Positions 1-7,946 of a stretch of DNA of 64,000 nt are shown in pieces (position 1 is the first letter of the stretch; every line of letters starts with the position of its first letter). The stretch is from an uncultured Eubacteriales bacterium. Lineage in GTDB: Bacteria; Bacillota; Clostridia; Oscillospirales; Oscillospiraceae. Under the pieces are notes generated by a model. That model saw only the letters and a program-made list of their open reading frames with translations. It had not been told where the DNA came from and searched no databases. The translations under genes and the position numbers were made by a program. Location: assembly GCA_958402445.1 (NCBI GenBank), contig CATXTO010000001.1:62001-126000 (forward strand), read 5' to 3'.

Positions 1-1
1 A

Positions 2-73
2 GAGAAATTAAAAGAGACAGGCTATGAGCTGATTTATCAGAGCGATGCTCTTGCCATTTACAGGAGGAATTGA
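2..73 (+). CDS. C-terminal end of an upstream protein (partial)
   Basis: One open frame enters from the left edge and ends at TGA 71-73, encoding 23 residues that finish ELIYQSDALAIYRRN. The stop overlaps the TTG start of the following glycosyltransferase (TTGA), which is typical of translationally coupled genes. A charged, Tyr-rich end of this kind would suit a membrane glycosyltransferase or other lipid-carrier enzyme working with the next gene, but too little is present to name it. Confidence 0.5.
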   Translation, partial: EKLKETGYELIYQSDALAIYRRN

Positions 74-987
74 CCGTGCAAACCATGTCGATCATTGTGC
101 CTTGTTGGAACGAGGAGGAGACAATCCCGCATTTGATCCAGGCTGTGGAGGAAGTCCGGCCAAGGCTGTTGGAGTATTCGGTGGAACCGGTGCTGTGGTT
201 TGTGGACGACGGCTCCCAGGATGGAACCCTGAAGGTCGTACGCGAACTGGCCAGGCAGCGGGAGGACGTGCGGTATCTGAGCTTGTCCCGAAATTTCGGC
301 AAAGAGGCGGCACTGCTGGCAGGGCTTCGGGAGTCGGAGGGCGACTTCGTGGCGGTGATGGATGCGGACCTGCAGGACCCGCCGGAACTCTTGCCGGAAA
401 TGCTGGAGCTTTTACAAAATGAGGATTGGGACTGCGTGGCGACCCGCCGCATCACCAGATCCCAGGAGCCGCCGGTACGCTCCTTCTTTGCCCACGGGTT
501 TTATTGGCTGATGCACAAGATTTCCGGGATTGATTTGGTGGATGGAGAACGAGATTTTCGGCTCATGCGTGCTTGCATGGCGAAGGCTGTGGCGGAGCTG
601 CCGGAGCGAAGCAGGTTTTCCAAGGGACTGTTTCATTATGTGGGGTTCCGTACCACATACCTCACCTTTGAAAACAGGCCCCGGGCAGCGGGAAAAACCA
701 AGTGGCCCTTCTGGAAGCTGCTGCAATATAGTCTGGAGGGAATTGTGTCCTTTTCCAACGCGCCCTTGGCGATTGCGGGCATTGCCGGCGTACTGTTTTG
801 TATGCTGGCAATTCTGTGTGCCGTTGTTGCGGCAGGCGGCGGCGCAGGCCCGGATGCTTGGATAGCGGTCGTGCTGCTTGCTTCCGGCGTGCAATTACTT
901 TGTACCGGACTTTTGGGGCTGTATCTTTCCAAAATACACCGGGAGACCAGGCAAAGACCCTGCTACTTTATCCGGGAGCGAGGGTAA
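70..987 (+). CDS. GT2 family glycosyltransferase (polyprenyl-phosphate sugar transferase type)
   Basis: The 305-residue protein has the GT-A glycosyltransferase 2 pattern. The N-terminal strand SIIVPCWNEEETI is followed by the sugar-nucleotide region VDDGSQDGT, the metal-binding DAD at residues 98-100, and LQDPPELLP. Two hydrophobic helices near residues 232-258 and 263-289 anchor it in the membrane. This is the layout of DPM1/GtrB-like enzymes that move a sugar from a nucleotide donor to undecaprenyl phosphate on the cytoplasmic face. The TTG start at 70 has AGGAGG at 62-67 almost against it; the next in-frame ATG (85) gives the alternative MSIIVPC, which the RBS spacing also fits. The sugar and final glycan are unknown. 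Confidence 0.85.
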   Translation: MTVQTMSIIVPCWNEEETIPHLIQAVEEVRPRLLEYSVEPVLWFVDDGSQDGTLKVVRELARQREDVRYLSLSRNFGKEAALLAGLRESEGDFVAVMDADLQDPPELLPEMLELLQNEDWDCVATRRITRSQEPPVRSFFAHGFYWLMHKISGIDLVDGERDFRLMRACMAKAVAELPERSRFSKGLFHYVGFRTTYLTFENRPRAAGKTKWPFWKLLQYSLEGIVSFSNAPLAIAGIAGVLFCMLAILCAVVAAGGGAGPDAWIAVVLLASGVQLLCTGLLGLYLSKIHRETRQRPCYFIRERG

Positions 988-1022
988 GCGAAGACCTTGG
1001 CGTAGCGCACAAGATAAAATAA

Positions 1023-1051
1023 TTGACATTGAAACGCGATTTTGCTATTCT
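1023..1051 (+). promoter_or_regulatory. Sigma-A type promoter for the GNAT operon
   Basis: TTGACA (1023-1028) and TATTCT (1046-1051) are separated by 17 bp. Transcription would start near 1058, giving a leader of about 170 nt before the first acetyltransferase. The early leader has a small TCTGC/GCAGA hairpin at 1068-1086. Confidence 0.75.
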
Positions 1052-1114
1052 AAACTGGTAACCGGACTCTGCTTTTGCCGAGCAGAATTCGTATTTTGAA
1101 AGGAGTGGTCACGT

Positions 1115-1165
1115 ATGCTGAATCAAAGACAAAATGTGCGTGTCTGGAGGGCTCACGCCCAATAA
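1115..1165 (+). CDS. Putative 16-residue regulatory leader peptide
   Basis: ATG 1115 follows a good ribosome binding site (AAAGGAG near 1099-1105) and opens a frame reading MLNQRQNVRVWRAHAQ, ending at TAA 1163-1165. It lies between a strong promoter and the acetyltransferase start at 1228. Codons 11-13 (Trp-Arg-Ala) form one arm of a secondary structure that competes for the acetyltransferase ribosome binding site. I see no similarity to a named leader peptide; the call rests on position, RBS and structure. Confidence 0.55.
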   Translation: MLNQRQNVRVWRAHAQ

Positions 1166-1227
1166 ATCTCCCCGTGCGGCAAATCTTTCTCGCTGCCCGG
1201 GAGCCCTCCAAGCCTTTGGAGGAACGT
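1145..1227 (+). promoter_or_regulatory. Candidate translational attenuator (mutually exclusive stems)
   Basis: Segment 1, GGAGGGCTC (1146-1154, inside the leader peptide), is perfectly complementary to segment 2, GAGCCCTCC (1201-1209). Segment 2 can instead pair through CCTCCA (1205-1210) with TGGAGG (1217-1222), the ribosome binding site of the gene starting at 1228. Segment 1 and the ribosome binding site both contain TGGAGG, so they compete for segment 2. If a ribosome ends normally on the leader, segment 1 is masked and the RBS is closed; early stalling would let 1 pair with 2 and open the RBS. This is the logic of erm-type translational attenuation. No U-run follows, so a transcription terminator is less likely. 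Confidence 0.55.
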
Positions 1228-2199
1228 ATGGTCACCTTACAGCAAATCAATCAGACAAATTTTATGGATGTGGCTGCTTTGCAGGTTCAGCCTGCTCAAA
1301 AGCCGTTCGTTGCTTCGCCGTTGGGAATTTTAGCCCGGGCCTATGCCTACCGGGACTGCCGGCCTCAGGTCTGGGGCATCTATTCGGACGGTAGGCTCGT
1401 TGGGCTCGCCTTGGTGGAGGATCTGGAGGAGGAGCCTGCCTGTTATCACCTGTCCGAGCTGCTGGTGGACGCCCAAGCCCAGGGCCGGGGTTACGGACAG
1501 GCGGCGCTTTCCCGGATTCTGTCTCTACTGCAGCGGGAGCGGAAGTACCCTATGGTGGAGGTCTGCGTGAAAAAGGAAAACGCGGCGGCCATCCATGTGT
1601 ATGAAAAGGCGGGCTTTCGAGATACGGGCTATGAGGACCCGGTCACGCCTGACAGCCTGTGCATGGCCTATCCCCTTCGCGCTCCATTTACAGGGGAAGT
1701 CACCATTCGAAATACCGGCCTAGAGGATTTAAAAAATGTGCAGCGCCTTTGGGCGGATCCTTCGGTGATGCATTTTGTGGGCTTCCCGGAGGGACTTCAC
1801 GAAACGCTGGAGCATCTGGAGCAGTCCTGGCTGCCCTGGGTGCAGCAGCCGCCGAAACGGCAGCACTGGTCCGTGTATGCCGATGGGGTGGGCTACTGCG
1901 GAGAGACCTTCTATGAAGTGGACGATGCGGGTCTTGCCTGTATGGACATTAAACTCCTGAGCAGTGCCCGCGGCAAAGGGATTGCCCAAAAGGCGCTCTC
2001 CTATTCCCTGACGCAGGCTTTTCAGGCAGGTGGGGCGGACCGGGCTTACGTGGACCCAAGCCCAGAGAATACCAAGGCCGTGGCCCTCTACGCCAGCCTG
2101 GGCTTCTTGCCGGCCCAGCGGCCTGCACACCTTGAGCCTTGGGACAGCCTTTATTTCGAGCTGACCCGGCAGGACTGGGAGGCTCGGCATGGAGCTTAA
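1228..2199 (+). CDS. Tandem GNAT-domain N-acetyltransferase
   Basis: The 323-residue protein has two GNAT folds. The first (about 1-150) carries the acetyl-CoA loop AQGRGYGQAAL and the typical ENAAAIHVYEKAGF ending. The second (about 160-320) carries SARGKGIAQKAL and ENTKAVALYASLGF. ATG 1228 is chosen because TTTGGAGG ends six bases upstream; the reading frame stays open to 1075 but that extension covers the regulatory leader and has no GNAT character. It overlaps the next gene by 11 bp. Substrate cannot be read from sequence; the attenuator-like leader raises the possibility of antibiotic modification, which is inference. Confidence 0.85.
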   Translation: MVTLQQINQTNFMDVAALQVQPAQKPFVASPLGILARAYAYRDCRPQVWGIYSDGRLVGLALVEDLEEEPACYHLSELLVDAQAQGRGYGQAALSRILSLLQRERKYPMVEVCVKKENAAAIHVYEKAGFRDTGYEDPVTPDSLCMAYPLRAPFTGEVTIRNTGLEDLKNVQRLWADPSVMHFVGFPEGLHETLEHLEQSWLPWVQQPPKRQHWSVYADGVGYCGETFYEVDDAGLACMDIKLLSSARGKGIAQKALSYSLTQAFQAGGADRAYVDPSPENTKAVALYASLGFLPAQRPAHLEPWDSLYFELTRQDWEARHGA

Positions 2200-3685
2200 A
2201 TATCGGGAGATTATACTCCGGGACAAGCGGGCGCAGGATATTGCGGATGAGATTCGCTGGTACACGCAACAGACGCAATGGACCCTGTGGGATGCGCCTT
2301 GGGAGATGGAGGCGGAGCTCTCCCAGTTCAACCCGGAGGCATTTCGGAGCGCGCAGGCGGAAAAGCTCTCGCTCCCTGCGGAGGAGCCGCGCCGGAGCTT
2401 GGAGCTGGATACCCGGGATGGCACGCATATCGGCTCTGTTGTCTCCTATTTCATTGACGAGGCATTTAATTGGGTTTTAGCAGCGTCAGTGAGGCCCGAT
2501 CTGAGGGTATTTTGCGCCCTGGGTTTGGATATATGCTCTGACTGTCTCTGGGGTAAGGGCCTGGGAAAGCAGGCCCTGTCTGCTTGGATACAATACCATT
2601 TGGGGCAGGGGATTTCCGAGCTGTATCTACAGACCTGGTCCGGAAACTTTCGCATGCTGCGGGCGGCCGAGCATGTGGGTTTTGTCCTCTGCTGTCGGAA
2701 GCGGGGCATCCGACAGGTTCGGGGCGGTGTGTACGACGGGTTGACCTACCACCTTGACTTGCATCGCTTTCGGCGATATCTGCTGGAGGAAAACCTGCAG
2801 GACCTGGCCCTTAGCGGGGAGACAGTACAGGCGGTGCTGGCTGCATACGATGATAAACCAACCTTTTATGAAAAATATTATGCACATGCTTACTTGGGAA
2901 CCGCTCCGGATTTCCCCATTTGCTCCAGGTCCCCTTTGGAGAGGCTGGTTCTGCTGTGTAGGAAGCTGACGGACGTGGAGCGGCACTTTCAGGTACGGTG
3001 CATTCCCCGGGAAATCTATCTGAGTACCATATCCGACCTGTCCCTCCGGCTGGAGCTATATCAGCAGCGAACGAAAAGGCTGGGCCTGTCCAAGGATGAT
3101 GTTATCTGGTTCCGGCACCTGGTGCATGGTCATATGTTCAAGCTTCATAGTCTCCAGTTTCAACTGTTTCACATGGTTTACCTGGACGCCGAGGGGTGCG
3201 GTGAGGACTATATGACCTTTGATCCCGCCCAAAAGGTGCTACTCCCCCCGGGGACGCCGGTTCTCAACGTCCATGTCCAAAAGGGAGCGGATTTATCTTT
3301 CGAGGCAGTGGAGCAATCCTTCTACATGGCGCGGACATTTTTCCCCCGCTATTTTCCGGAGCACGGGACGCAGGCCTTTTTGTGCTACTCCTGGCTGCTT
3401 TATCCCGGCTTGCAGGATTTGCTGTGTTCTCAGAGTCATATTCTCCAGTTTGCCCGTCGCTTCCAAGTTATCGGACAGGCCCGGGACAGCAGGGAAGCTA
3501 TCCGCCGGATCTATGGCAAGCGATATCCCAGGCTTGCGGACTATCCGCAAGGAACTACGCTGCAGCGGAAGGCATTGGGACACTTCTCCTTGCTGGGAGA
3601 GGCCTGCGGCATCCAGCCTTTTGTCAAGCTGCCGGATCCCGATTCCAGCCACGGCGAAAATCAAGCCGATACTGGGACAGATTGA
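2189..3685 (+). CDS. GNAT acetyltransferase fused to a GNAT-like C-terminal domain
   Basis: The 498-residue protein starts with a RimJ/RimL-like GNAT region (about 1-195) containing LWGKGLGKQALSAW and a final AAEHVGFVL strand. From about 205 to the end it carries a second large region, with blocks such as DVIWFRHLVHGHMFKLHSLQ, VLNVHVQKGADLS and ARTFFPRYFPEH, resembling the acyltransferase C-terminal domain often found alone or behind GNAT domains in Clostridia (GNAT_C/DUF5596 type, from memory). The ATG overlaps the previous gene and has GGGAGG at 2176-2181, so the two are coupled. The substrate is unknown. Confidence 0.75.
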   Translation: MELKYREIILRDKRAQDIADEIRWYTQQTQWTLWDAPWEMEAELSQFNPEAFRSAQAEKLSLPAEEPRRSLELDTRDGTHIGSVVSYFIDEAFNWVLAASVRPDLRVFCALGLDICSDCLWGKGLGKQALSAWIQYHLGQGISELYLQTWSGNFRMLRAAEHVGFVLCCRKRGIRQVRGGVYDGLTYHLDLHRFRRYLLEENLQDLALSGETVQAVLAAYDDKPTFYEKYYAHAYLGTAPDFPICSRSPLERLVLLCRKLTDVERHFQVRCIPREIYLSTISDLSLRLELYQQRTKRLGLSKDDVIWFRHLVHGHMFKLHSLQFQLFHMVYLDAEGCGEDYMTFDPAQKVLLPPGTPVLNVHVQKGADLSFEAVEQSFYMARTFFPRYFPEHGTQAFLCYSWLLYPGLQDLLCSQSHILQFARRFQVIGQARDSREAIRRIYGKRYPRLADYPQGTTLQRKALGHFSLLGEACGIQPFVKLPDPDSSHGENQADTGTD

Positions 3686-3710
3686 CTTTTTGCGCGACAG
3701 GTGATACTAT
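3682..3710 (+). promoter_or_regulatory. Promoter for pgsA
   Basis: TTGACT (3682-3687) and TACTAT (3705-3710) are 17 bp apart. The -35 box overlaps the last codons of the acetyltransferase gene, and the start would be near 3717, about 26 bases before the pgsA ATG. Confidence 0.6.
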
Positions 3711-3742
3711 GGTAGGCAGAAATCCCAAGGAGAGTAACCGGT

Positions 3743-4312
3743 ATGCACAACTGGAAAAAAGAGATTTTCAGTGTTCCAAATCTGCTGAGCCTGTTCCGCA
3801 TTCTTTTGATCCCGGTTTATACTGTCTTGTATTTACGGGCAGAGTCTCTCCGGGACTATTACCTTTCCGCCGGTGTGCTGGCAATTTCCACCCTGACGGA
3901 CCTAATTGACGGAAAGATTGCCCGGCGGTTCCACATGATCACTACATTGGGTAAAATTCTAGATCCGGTTGCGGATAAGGCGACGCAGTGTACGCTGTTG
4001 GTCTGTTTGGCGCTGCGGCATCCGGTTCTGTGGTATCTTCTAGGCCTTTTTGTCGGAAAGGAATTGTTTATGCTGGTCATGGGCCTGATTCACCTCAGGC
4101 GGGGGAAGATGCTCAATGGAGCTCTCATGGCCGGAAAGGTTTGCACCACCATTCTGTTCGTCAGTATGATCATTTTGGTCCTGTTTCCCAATATTTCCCA
4201 AGGTGCCTTGAATTTTTTAATGGCCCTTTGTGCGGTGTCTATGCTGCTGTCCTGGGTTGATTACTGCGTGGCGTATTTTGGGAAAAATCGGAACATTCAG
4301 GATATCCACTGA
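3743..4312 (+). CDS. pgsA: CDP-alcohol phosphatidyltransferase (PgsA-like)
   Basis: The 189-residue membrane protein contains the complete family signature D-G-x2-A-R-x8-G-x3-D-x3-D, seen as LIDGKIARRF, then TLGKILDPVADK. About five hydrophobic helices follow or surround it. The family transfers a phosphatidyl group from CDP-diacylglycerol to an alcohol; the length and the opening WKKEIFSVPNLLSLFRILLI best fit phosphatidylglycerophosphate synthase, which supplies phosphatidylglycerol. Cardiolipin synthase of the same family is a possible alternative. AAGGAG at 3727-3732 supports the start. A strong terminator follows. Confidence 0.85.
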   Translation: MHNWKKEIFSVPNLLSLFRILLIPVYTVLYLRAESLRDYYLSAGVLAISTLTDLIDGKIARRFHMITTLGKILDPVADKATQCTLLVCLALRHPVLWYLLGLFVGKELFMLVMGLIHLRRGKMLNGALMAGKVCTTILFVSMIILVLFPNISQGALNFLMALCAVSMLLSWVDYCVAYFGKNRNIQDIH

Positions 4313-4323
4313 AAACAAAGTGG

Positions 4324-4353
4324 AAGCCGGCGCGTGTTCACACGCGCCGGCTT
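4324..4353 (+). terminator. Terminator after pgsA, shared with nrdJ
   Basis: A 13-bp GC-rich stem (4324-4336 with 4341-4353) around a TTCA loop ends in TT and a T-rich stretch. Being nearly symmetrical, with AA before it, it can serve the converging nrdJ gene as well. Confidence 0.8.
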
Positions 4354-4383
4354 TTCGCTTTGCATGGAAGGTTGCGGCAATCG

Positions 4384-6603
4384 TCAGCCGCACTTTGAAT
4401 AGCCGCAGGAAGGGCAGATGACGCAGCCGCCTGCATGCTCCAGCTTGGACCCACATTCCGGACAGAACCGGGCGGTTTTCCCGCTGGGGGCGGAGATGGA
4501 ACAGGTGATGGGCGCCGATTCCGGCATCTTTCCCTCCCCTCGGGCCCGAATGACCCGCTCCAGGGTCTTTGCGATGGCATCGGGACAGGAGGTGACGGAC
4601 AGGCCAGGCTGCCGGATGGTGGAGGGACAGCGAATGCCCTTGAGCTGCTGGATGATTTCCTGCGGGTCAATGCCACTGCGGATGGCCACGGATACCAAAC
4701 GCGCCGTCGCCTCGCTCTGGCTGGGACAGCCGCCGGATTTTCCGGTATTGGTAAACACCTCGCAAATGCCGTGTTCATCATAATTGACTGTAATATACAG
4801 ATTTCCACAACCGATGCGAACTTTCTCCGTGTAGCCGGAGGTGACGGCGGGCCGGGGCCGAGGTTTTATGGTGCCGTAGACAGGGGAGCTCTTTCCGTCG
4901 TTGACCTTGCCGATGTTCAGTACTTGCTCGTTGCGGCTGCCATCCCGATAAATGGTAATACCTTTACACCCCAGCTTCCAGGCCAGCCGGTACACCTCCG
5001 CCACATCCTCCTTAGAGGCGGAATTGGCAAAGTTTACGGTTTTGGAGACAGCGTTGTCCGTGAATTCCTGGAAGGCCGCCTGCATTCTCACGTGCCAAAC
5101 TGGACTGACGTCATGGGCGCAGACAAAAATCCGTTTGATTGAATCCGGAACGCCTGCAACATGAGCCAAGCTTCCCTTTTCCGCAATTTCCTGCATCAGC
5201 GCGTCGGAGCCGATTCCCTCCGTTTGCAGGCGCTCTTTCAAAATACCGTTGGTTTCCACAAAGTGCGAGCCATCCATAATGTTCCGGATATAGGCGTAGG
5301 CGAATACCGGCTCCACCCCGGAGGATACGCCTGCGATAATGCTCAGGGTGCCGGTTGGGGCAATGGTTGTCACGGTTGCGTTGCGCAGTGGCTGGCCATT
5401 TTTATAAATGCTCTGGGAAAACAGGGGGAACGGCCCCCGTGTCTGCGCCAGCTCGGCGCTTGCCTCGCGGCCGGTCTCCTGTACCAGGCGCATGACCCGC
5501 TTTGCCATATCCACGCCTTCCTGGCTGTTATAGGGGATGTCAAGATACAGCAGCATATCTGCAAAGCCCATGATGCCCAAACCGATTTTCCGGGTTGCCA
5601 GGGTGACCTGGGCAATCTCCTCCAGAGGATATTGATTGATATCAATCACGTTGTCTAAGAAATGGACAGCCGCGCGAACGGTCTGCTGCAAATGCGCTTC
5701 GTCCAGCTGCCAGCCGGTCTCTGTCTGCTTTAAATGCGCCACCAGGTTGATTGAGCCCAAATTACAGCTTTCATAGGGCAGAAGAGGCTGCTCCCCGCAG
5801 GGATTTGTGCTTTCAATCTGTCCCTGCCCGGGCACCACATTGTCCCGATTCAGCCGATCCAGGAAGATGATGCCGGGTTCCCCCGTCTGCCAAGCGGAGG
5901 TGACGATGGCCTCCAGGACCTGACGCGCAGGCAAAGTTCCAACGGAGCTGCCGCTGGTGGGGTCGACGAGGTCATAGGCCTCATCCGCTTCCGCGGCCTG
6001 CATGAAGGTCTCCGTGATGCCAACCGAAATGTTGAAGTTATTAATCTGGGCCGTGTCGTTTTTACAGCGGATGAACTCCATAATATCCGGATGATCTACC
6101 CGCAGAATGCCCATATTGGCGCCTCTGCGGGTGCCGCCCTGCTTAACCGCCTCTGTCGCGGAGTTAAACACCCGCATGAAGGACACGGGTCCAGATGCCA
6201 CGCCGCCGGTAGAATTTACGGTAGCACCCTTTGGCCGGAGGCGGGAAAAGGAGAAGCCGGTTCCGCCACCGGATTTATGAATCAGAGCGGCGTTTTTTAC
6301 CGCGTCAAAAATTTCCTCCATGGAATCGCCAACCGGCAACACAAAGCAGGCGGAGAGCTGCCCCAAAGGGCGGCCGGCATTCATGAGGGTAGGAGAGTTG
6401 GGAAGAAACTCCAGCTCATTCATCAAACGGTAAAAGGCGGCGGCGGACTGGCTGCAGTCAAGGCCGTAGGAGGTATCCGCCGACGCCACGGCCTCCGCCA
6501 CCCGATGAAACATGCCGTCCACGGTTTCCGTGGGGTTTCCTTGCTCATCCCGGATTAAATAACGCTTTTCCAGTACTGCTTTTGCGCTCTCTGAAATTCT
6601 CAT
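4384..6603 (-). CDS. nrdJ: Adenosylcobalamin-dependent (class II) ribonucleotide reductase
   Basis: The 739-residue enzyme reduces ribonucleotides to deoxyribonucleotides using adenosylcobalamin to make the thiyl radical, so it works without oxygen. Visible landmarks are NSPTLMNAG (about 69-77), the redox Cys86 in LSACFVLPVGD, the active-site N267-x-C269-x-E271 in NPCGEQ, partner Cys280 in ESCNLGS, and the phosphate-binding IAPTGTLSIIAGVSSG. The C-terminus (CPECG...CPSCGYSKCG) is a four-Cys cluster typical of clostridial NrdJ, including the terminal redox cysteines. The gene stands alone between two terminated or divergent units. Confidence 0.95.
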   Translation of the reverse strand: MRISESAKAVLEKRYLIRDEQGNPTETVDGMFHRVAEAVASADTSYGLDCSQSAAAFYRLMNELEFLPNSPTLMNAGRPLGQLSACFVLPVGDSMEEIFDAVKNAALIHKSGGGTGFSFSRLRPKGATVNSTGGVASGPVSFMRVFNSATEAVKQGGTRRGANMGILRVDHPDIMEFIRCKNDTAQINNFNISVGITETFMQAAEADEAYDLVDPTSGSSVGTLPARQVLEAIVTSAWQTGEPGIIFLDRLNRDNVVPGQGQIESTNPCGEQPLLPYESCNLGSINLVAHLKQTETGWQLDEAHLQQTVRAAVHFLDNVIDINQYPLEEIAQVTLATRKIGLGIMGFADMLLYLDIPYNSQEGVDMAKRVMRLVQETGREASAELAQTRGPFPLFSQSIYKNGQPLRNATVTTIAPTGTLSIIAGVSSGVEPVFAYAYIRNIMDGSHFVETNGILKERLQTEGIGSDALMQEIAEKGSLAHVAGVPDSIKRIFVCAHDVSPVWHVRMQAAFQEFTDNAVSKTVNFANSASKEDVAEVYRLAWKLGCKGITIYRDGSRNEQVLNIGKVNDGKSSPVYGTIKPRPRPAVTSGYTEKVRIGCGNLYITVNYDEHGICEVFTNTGKSGGCPSQSEATARLVSVAIRSGIDPQEIIQQLKGIRCPSTIRQPGLSVTSCPDAIAKTLERVIRARGEGKMPESAPITCSISAPSGKTARFCPECGSKLEHAGGCVICPSCGYSKCG

Positions 6604-6642
6604 ACGTATATACCCCTTTGCGTTCCAGTCGTAATACTAGAT

Positions 6643-6671
6643 ATTGTAGTTGCTGCGGCGCGTAATGTCAA
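6643..6671 (-). promoter_or_regulatory. Promoter for nrdJ
   Basis: On the minus strand TTGACA (6666-6671) and TACAAT (6643-6648) are 17 bp apart. The -10 region lies in an imperfect ACTA...TAGT palindrome (about 6637-6651) that could be an NrdR-type operator; that second point is only a suggestion. Confidence 0.7.
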
Positions 6672-6703
6672 TATATGGATTGCAATATTTTTTGAAAATA
6701 AGC

Positions 6704-6751
6704 TTGACAATGTAACAGTGTTATGATAGTATTTGGTTATAACAATGTTAC
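6704..6751 (+). promoter_or_regulatory. Promoter and operator of the YhbD-bactofilin operon
   Basis: TTGACA (6704-6709) and TAGTAT (6727-6732) are 17 bp apart. Two 13-bp arms, GTAACAGTGTTAT (6712-6724) and ATAACAATGTTAC (6739-6751), are inverted copies with one mismatch, and each arm is itself palindromic. They cover the spacer and the start region, as expected for repression. The nearest regulator gene starts 16 bp downstream, so autoregulation is likely. Confidence 0.65.
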
Positions 6752-6766
6752 GAAAGGAGGGTTCCT

Positions 6767-7156
6767 ATGGATGAGGATTATATCTCGAAAAAAGAGGTTT
6801 TGGAGCAGTATCACATCTCATATGGCGCATTATACCGCTGGAAACGGATGGGGCTGATTCCTGAAGATTGGTTTATCCGAAAATCCACGGCCACCGGTCA
6901 GGAAACCTTTTTCCGGCGCAAGCAGATTTGCGACCGGGTTGAGATGATTCTGGCCAGGAAAGAGAGGGTCTCCTTAGAGGCGCTAGCGGAGGAACTGAAG
7001 GGCAGGCGGCAGCAGCAAAGGTCCGCCAGGCGCTTGCATTTGGAGACAAAATTTGAACGCAGGGACTATAGCGTCGGGGATTTGCTGACAGTAACTCTGA
7101 CCGACGGAGAACACACAATTGACATTTTGGACTATTTTAAGGAGGTATCCCTATGA
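6767..7156 (+). CDS. YhbD-type HTH regulator (DUF4004-like)
   Basis: The 129-residue protein opens with a MerR-like winged helix-turn-helix (about residues 5-65: ISKKEVLEQYHISYGALYRW, then a wing ending FFRRKQI). A basic segment and a short C-terminal strand region follow. Length, motif and the neighbouring polymer-forming protein match the Bacillus yhbD-yhbE-yhbF arrangement. An AAAGGAGG box precedes the ATG, and the stop overlaps the bactofilin start by 4 bp (ATGA). It probably binds the palindromes at 6712-6751. Confidence 0.75.
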   Translation: MDEDYISKKEVLEQYHISYGALYRWKRMGLIPEDWFIRKSTATGQETFFRRKQICDRVEMILARKERVSLEALAEELKGRRQQQRSARRLHLETKFERRDYSVGDLLTVTLTDGEHTIDILDYFKEVSL

Positions 7157-7878
7157 GCGACCAAATTGACATGAGAATCAGCGGCAGCACCACGATGCCC
7201 GGCGGGGAATACGGTAAGGTCCGCATCAGCGGGTCCGGCAAGGTACAGGGGAATTTAAAATGCGAGAGTATGACTTGCTCCGGTGCTGCCAAGGTATTGG
7301 GAGATATCCTATGCCTGGGCGACGTGGGGATATCCGGCAGCTTTCAGTGTGAGGGCAATGTCCAGGCGAAGGAAATATCCGCTTCCGGCAGCTGCGAGGT
7401 AGGGGGAAGCCTGTCAGGAGATTCCCTGCGAATTTCCGGGTCCACAAAAATTGGGGGCGGCATTCACATGGGACAGGTCAAATGCTCCGGCAGCGTGATG
7501 GTGGAAGGCGATGTGGAAGGCGACACGGTGAAGCTATGTGGGAAAACAGAGATTAAGGGACTGCTGAATGCTGAGACGGTGGAGATTTCCGCCAGCGGTC
7601 TGTCTGAGATCGGAGATATTGGCGGAACGAACATTTTTGTGAAAGAAGACGGGTCGCGCCACGTATTCGTATTCTTTGGACCAACGTGCAGCCGCAGCAT
7701 GGGCCTGCGGGTCAATACCATTGAAGGCGATACGGTCGAGCTGGAGAATACTACGGCCAAGGTAGTACGGGGCAAGCGGGTTATCATTGGCCATGGCTGC
7801 CGGATTGAGCGGGTGGAGTACAGCGAACACTTTGAGGCGGCGGAGGGCGCTGTAAAACAAGCGGTCCCTCTGGGATAG
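7153..7878 (+). CDS. Polymer-forming cytoskeletal protein (bactofilin family)
   Basis: The 241-residue protein is built of short repeating strands (RISGSGKVQGNL, ISGSFQCEGNV, RISGSTKIGGGI, ISASGLSEIGDI) that predict the right-handed beta-helix of bactofilins. It lacks a signal peptide or membrane helix. Family members polymerise without nucleotide and scaffold envelope or spore-related proteins. The C-terminal third (after about 165) leaves the repeat pattern and may be a capping or partner-binding domain. Start coupling to the regulator gene points to one operon. Confidence 0.8.
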   Translation: MSDQIDMRISGSTTMPGGEYGKVRISGSGKVQGNLKCESMTCSGAAKVLGDILCLGDVGISGSFQCEGNVQAKEISASGSCEVGGSLSGDSLRISGSTKIGGGIHMGQVKCSGSVMVEGDVEGDTVKLCGKTEIKGLLNAETVEISASGLSEIGDIGGTNIFVKEDGSRHVFVFFGPTCSRSMGLRVNTIEGDTVELENTTAKVVRGKRVIIGHGCRIERVEYSEHFEAAEGAVKQAVPLG

Positions 7879-7946
7879 GATTGAACAAAAATGGGATCTC
7901 CATTCACGGATTCCAAATTCCTATTTTGAAATGGAAAGGGCAGAAA

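Noticed and set aside
1075..1227. 51-codon upstream extension of the tandem GNAT protein
   Set aside because: It overlaps the leader peptide and attenuator stems in another frame, and the RBS at 1217-1222 serves ATG 1228.
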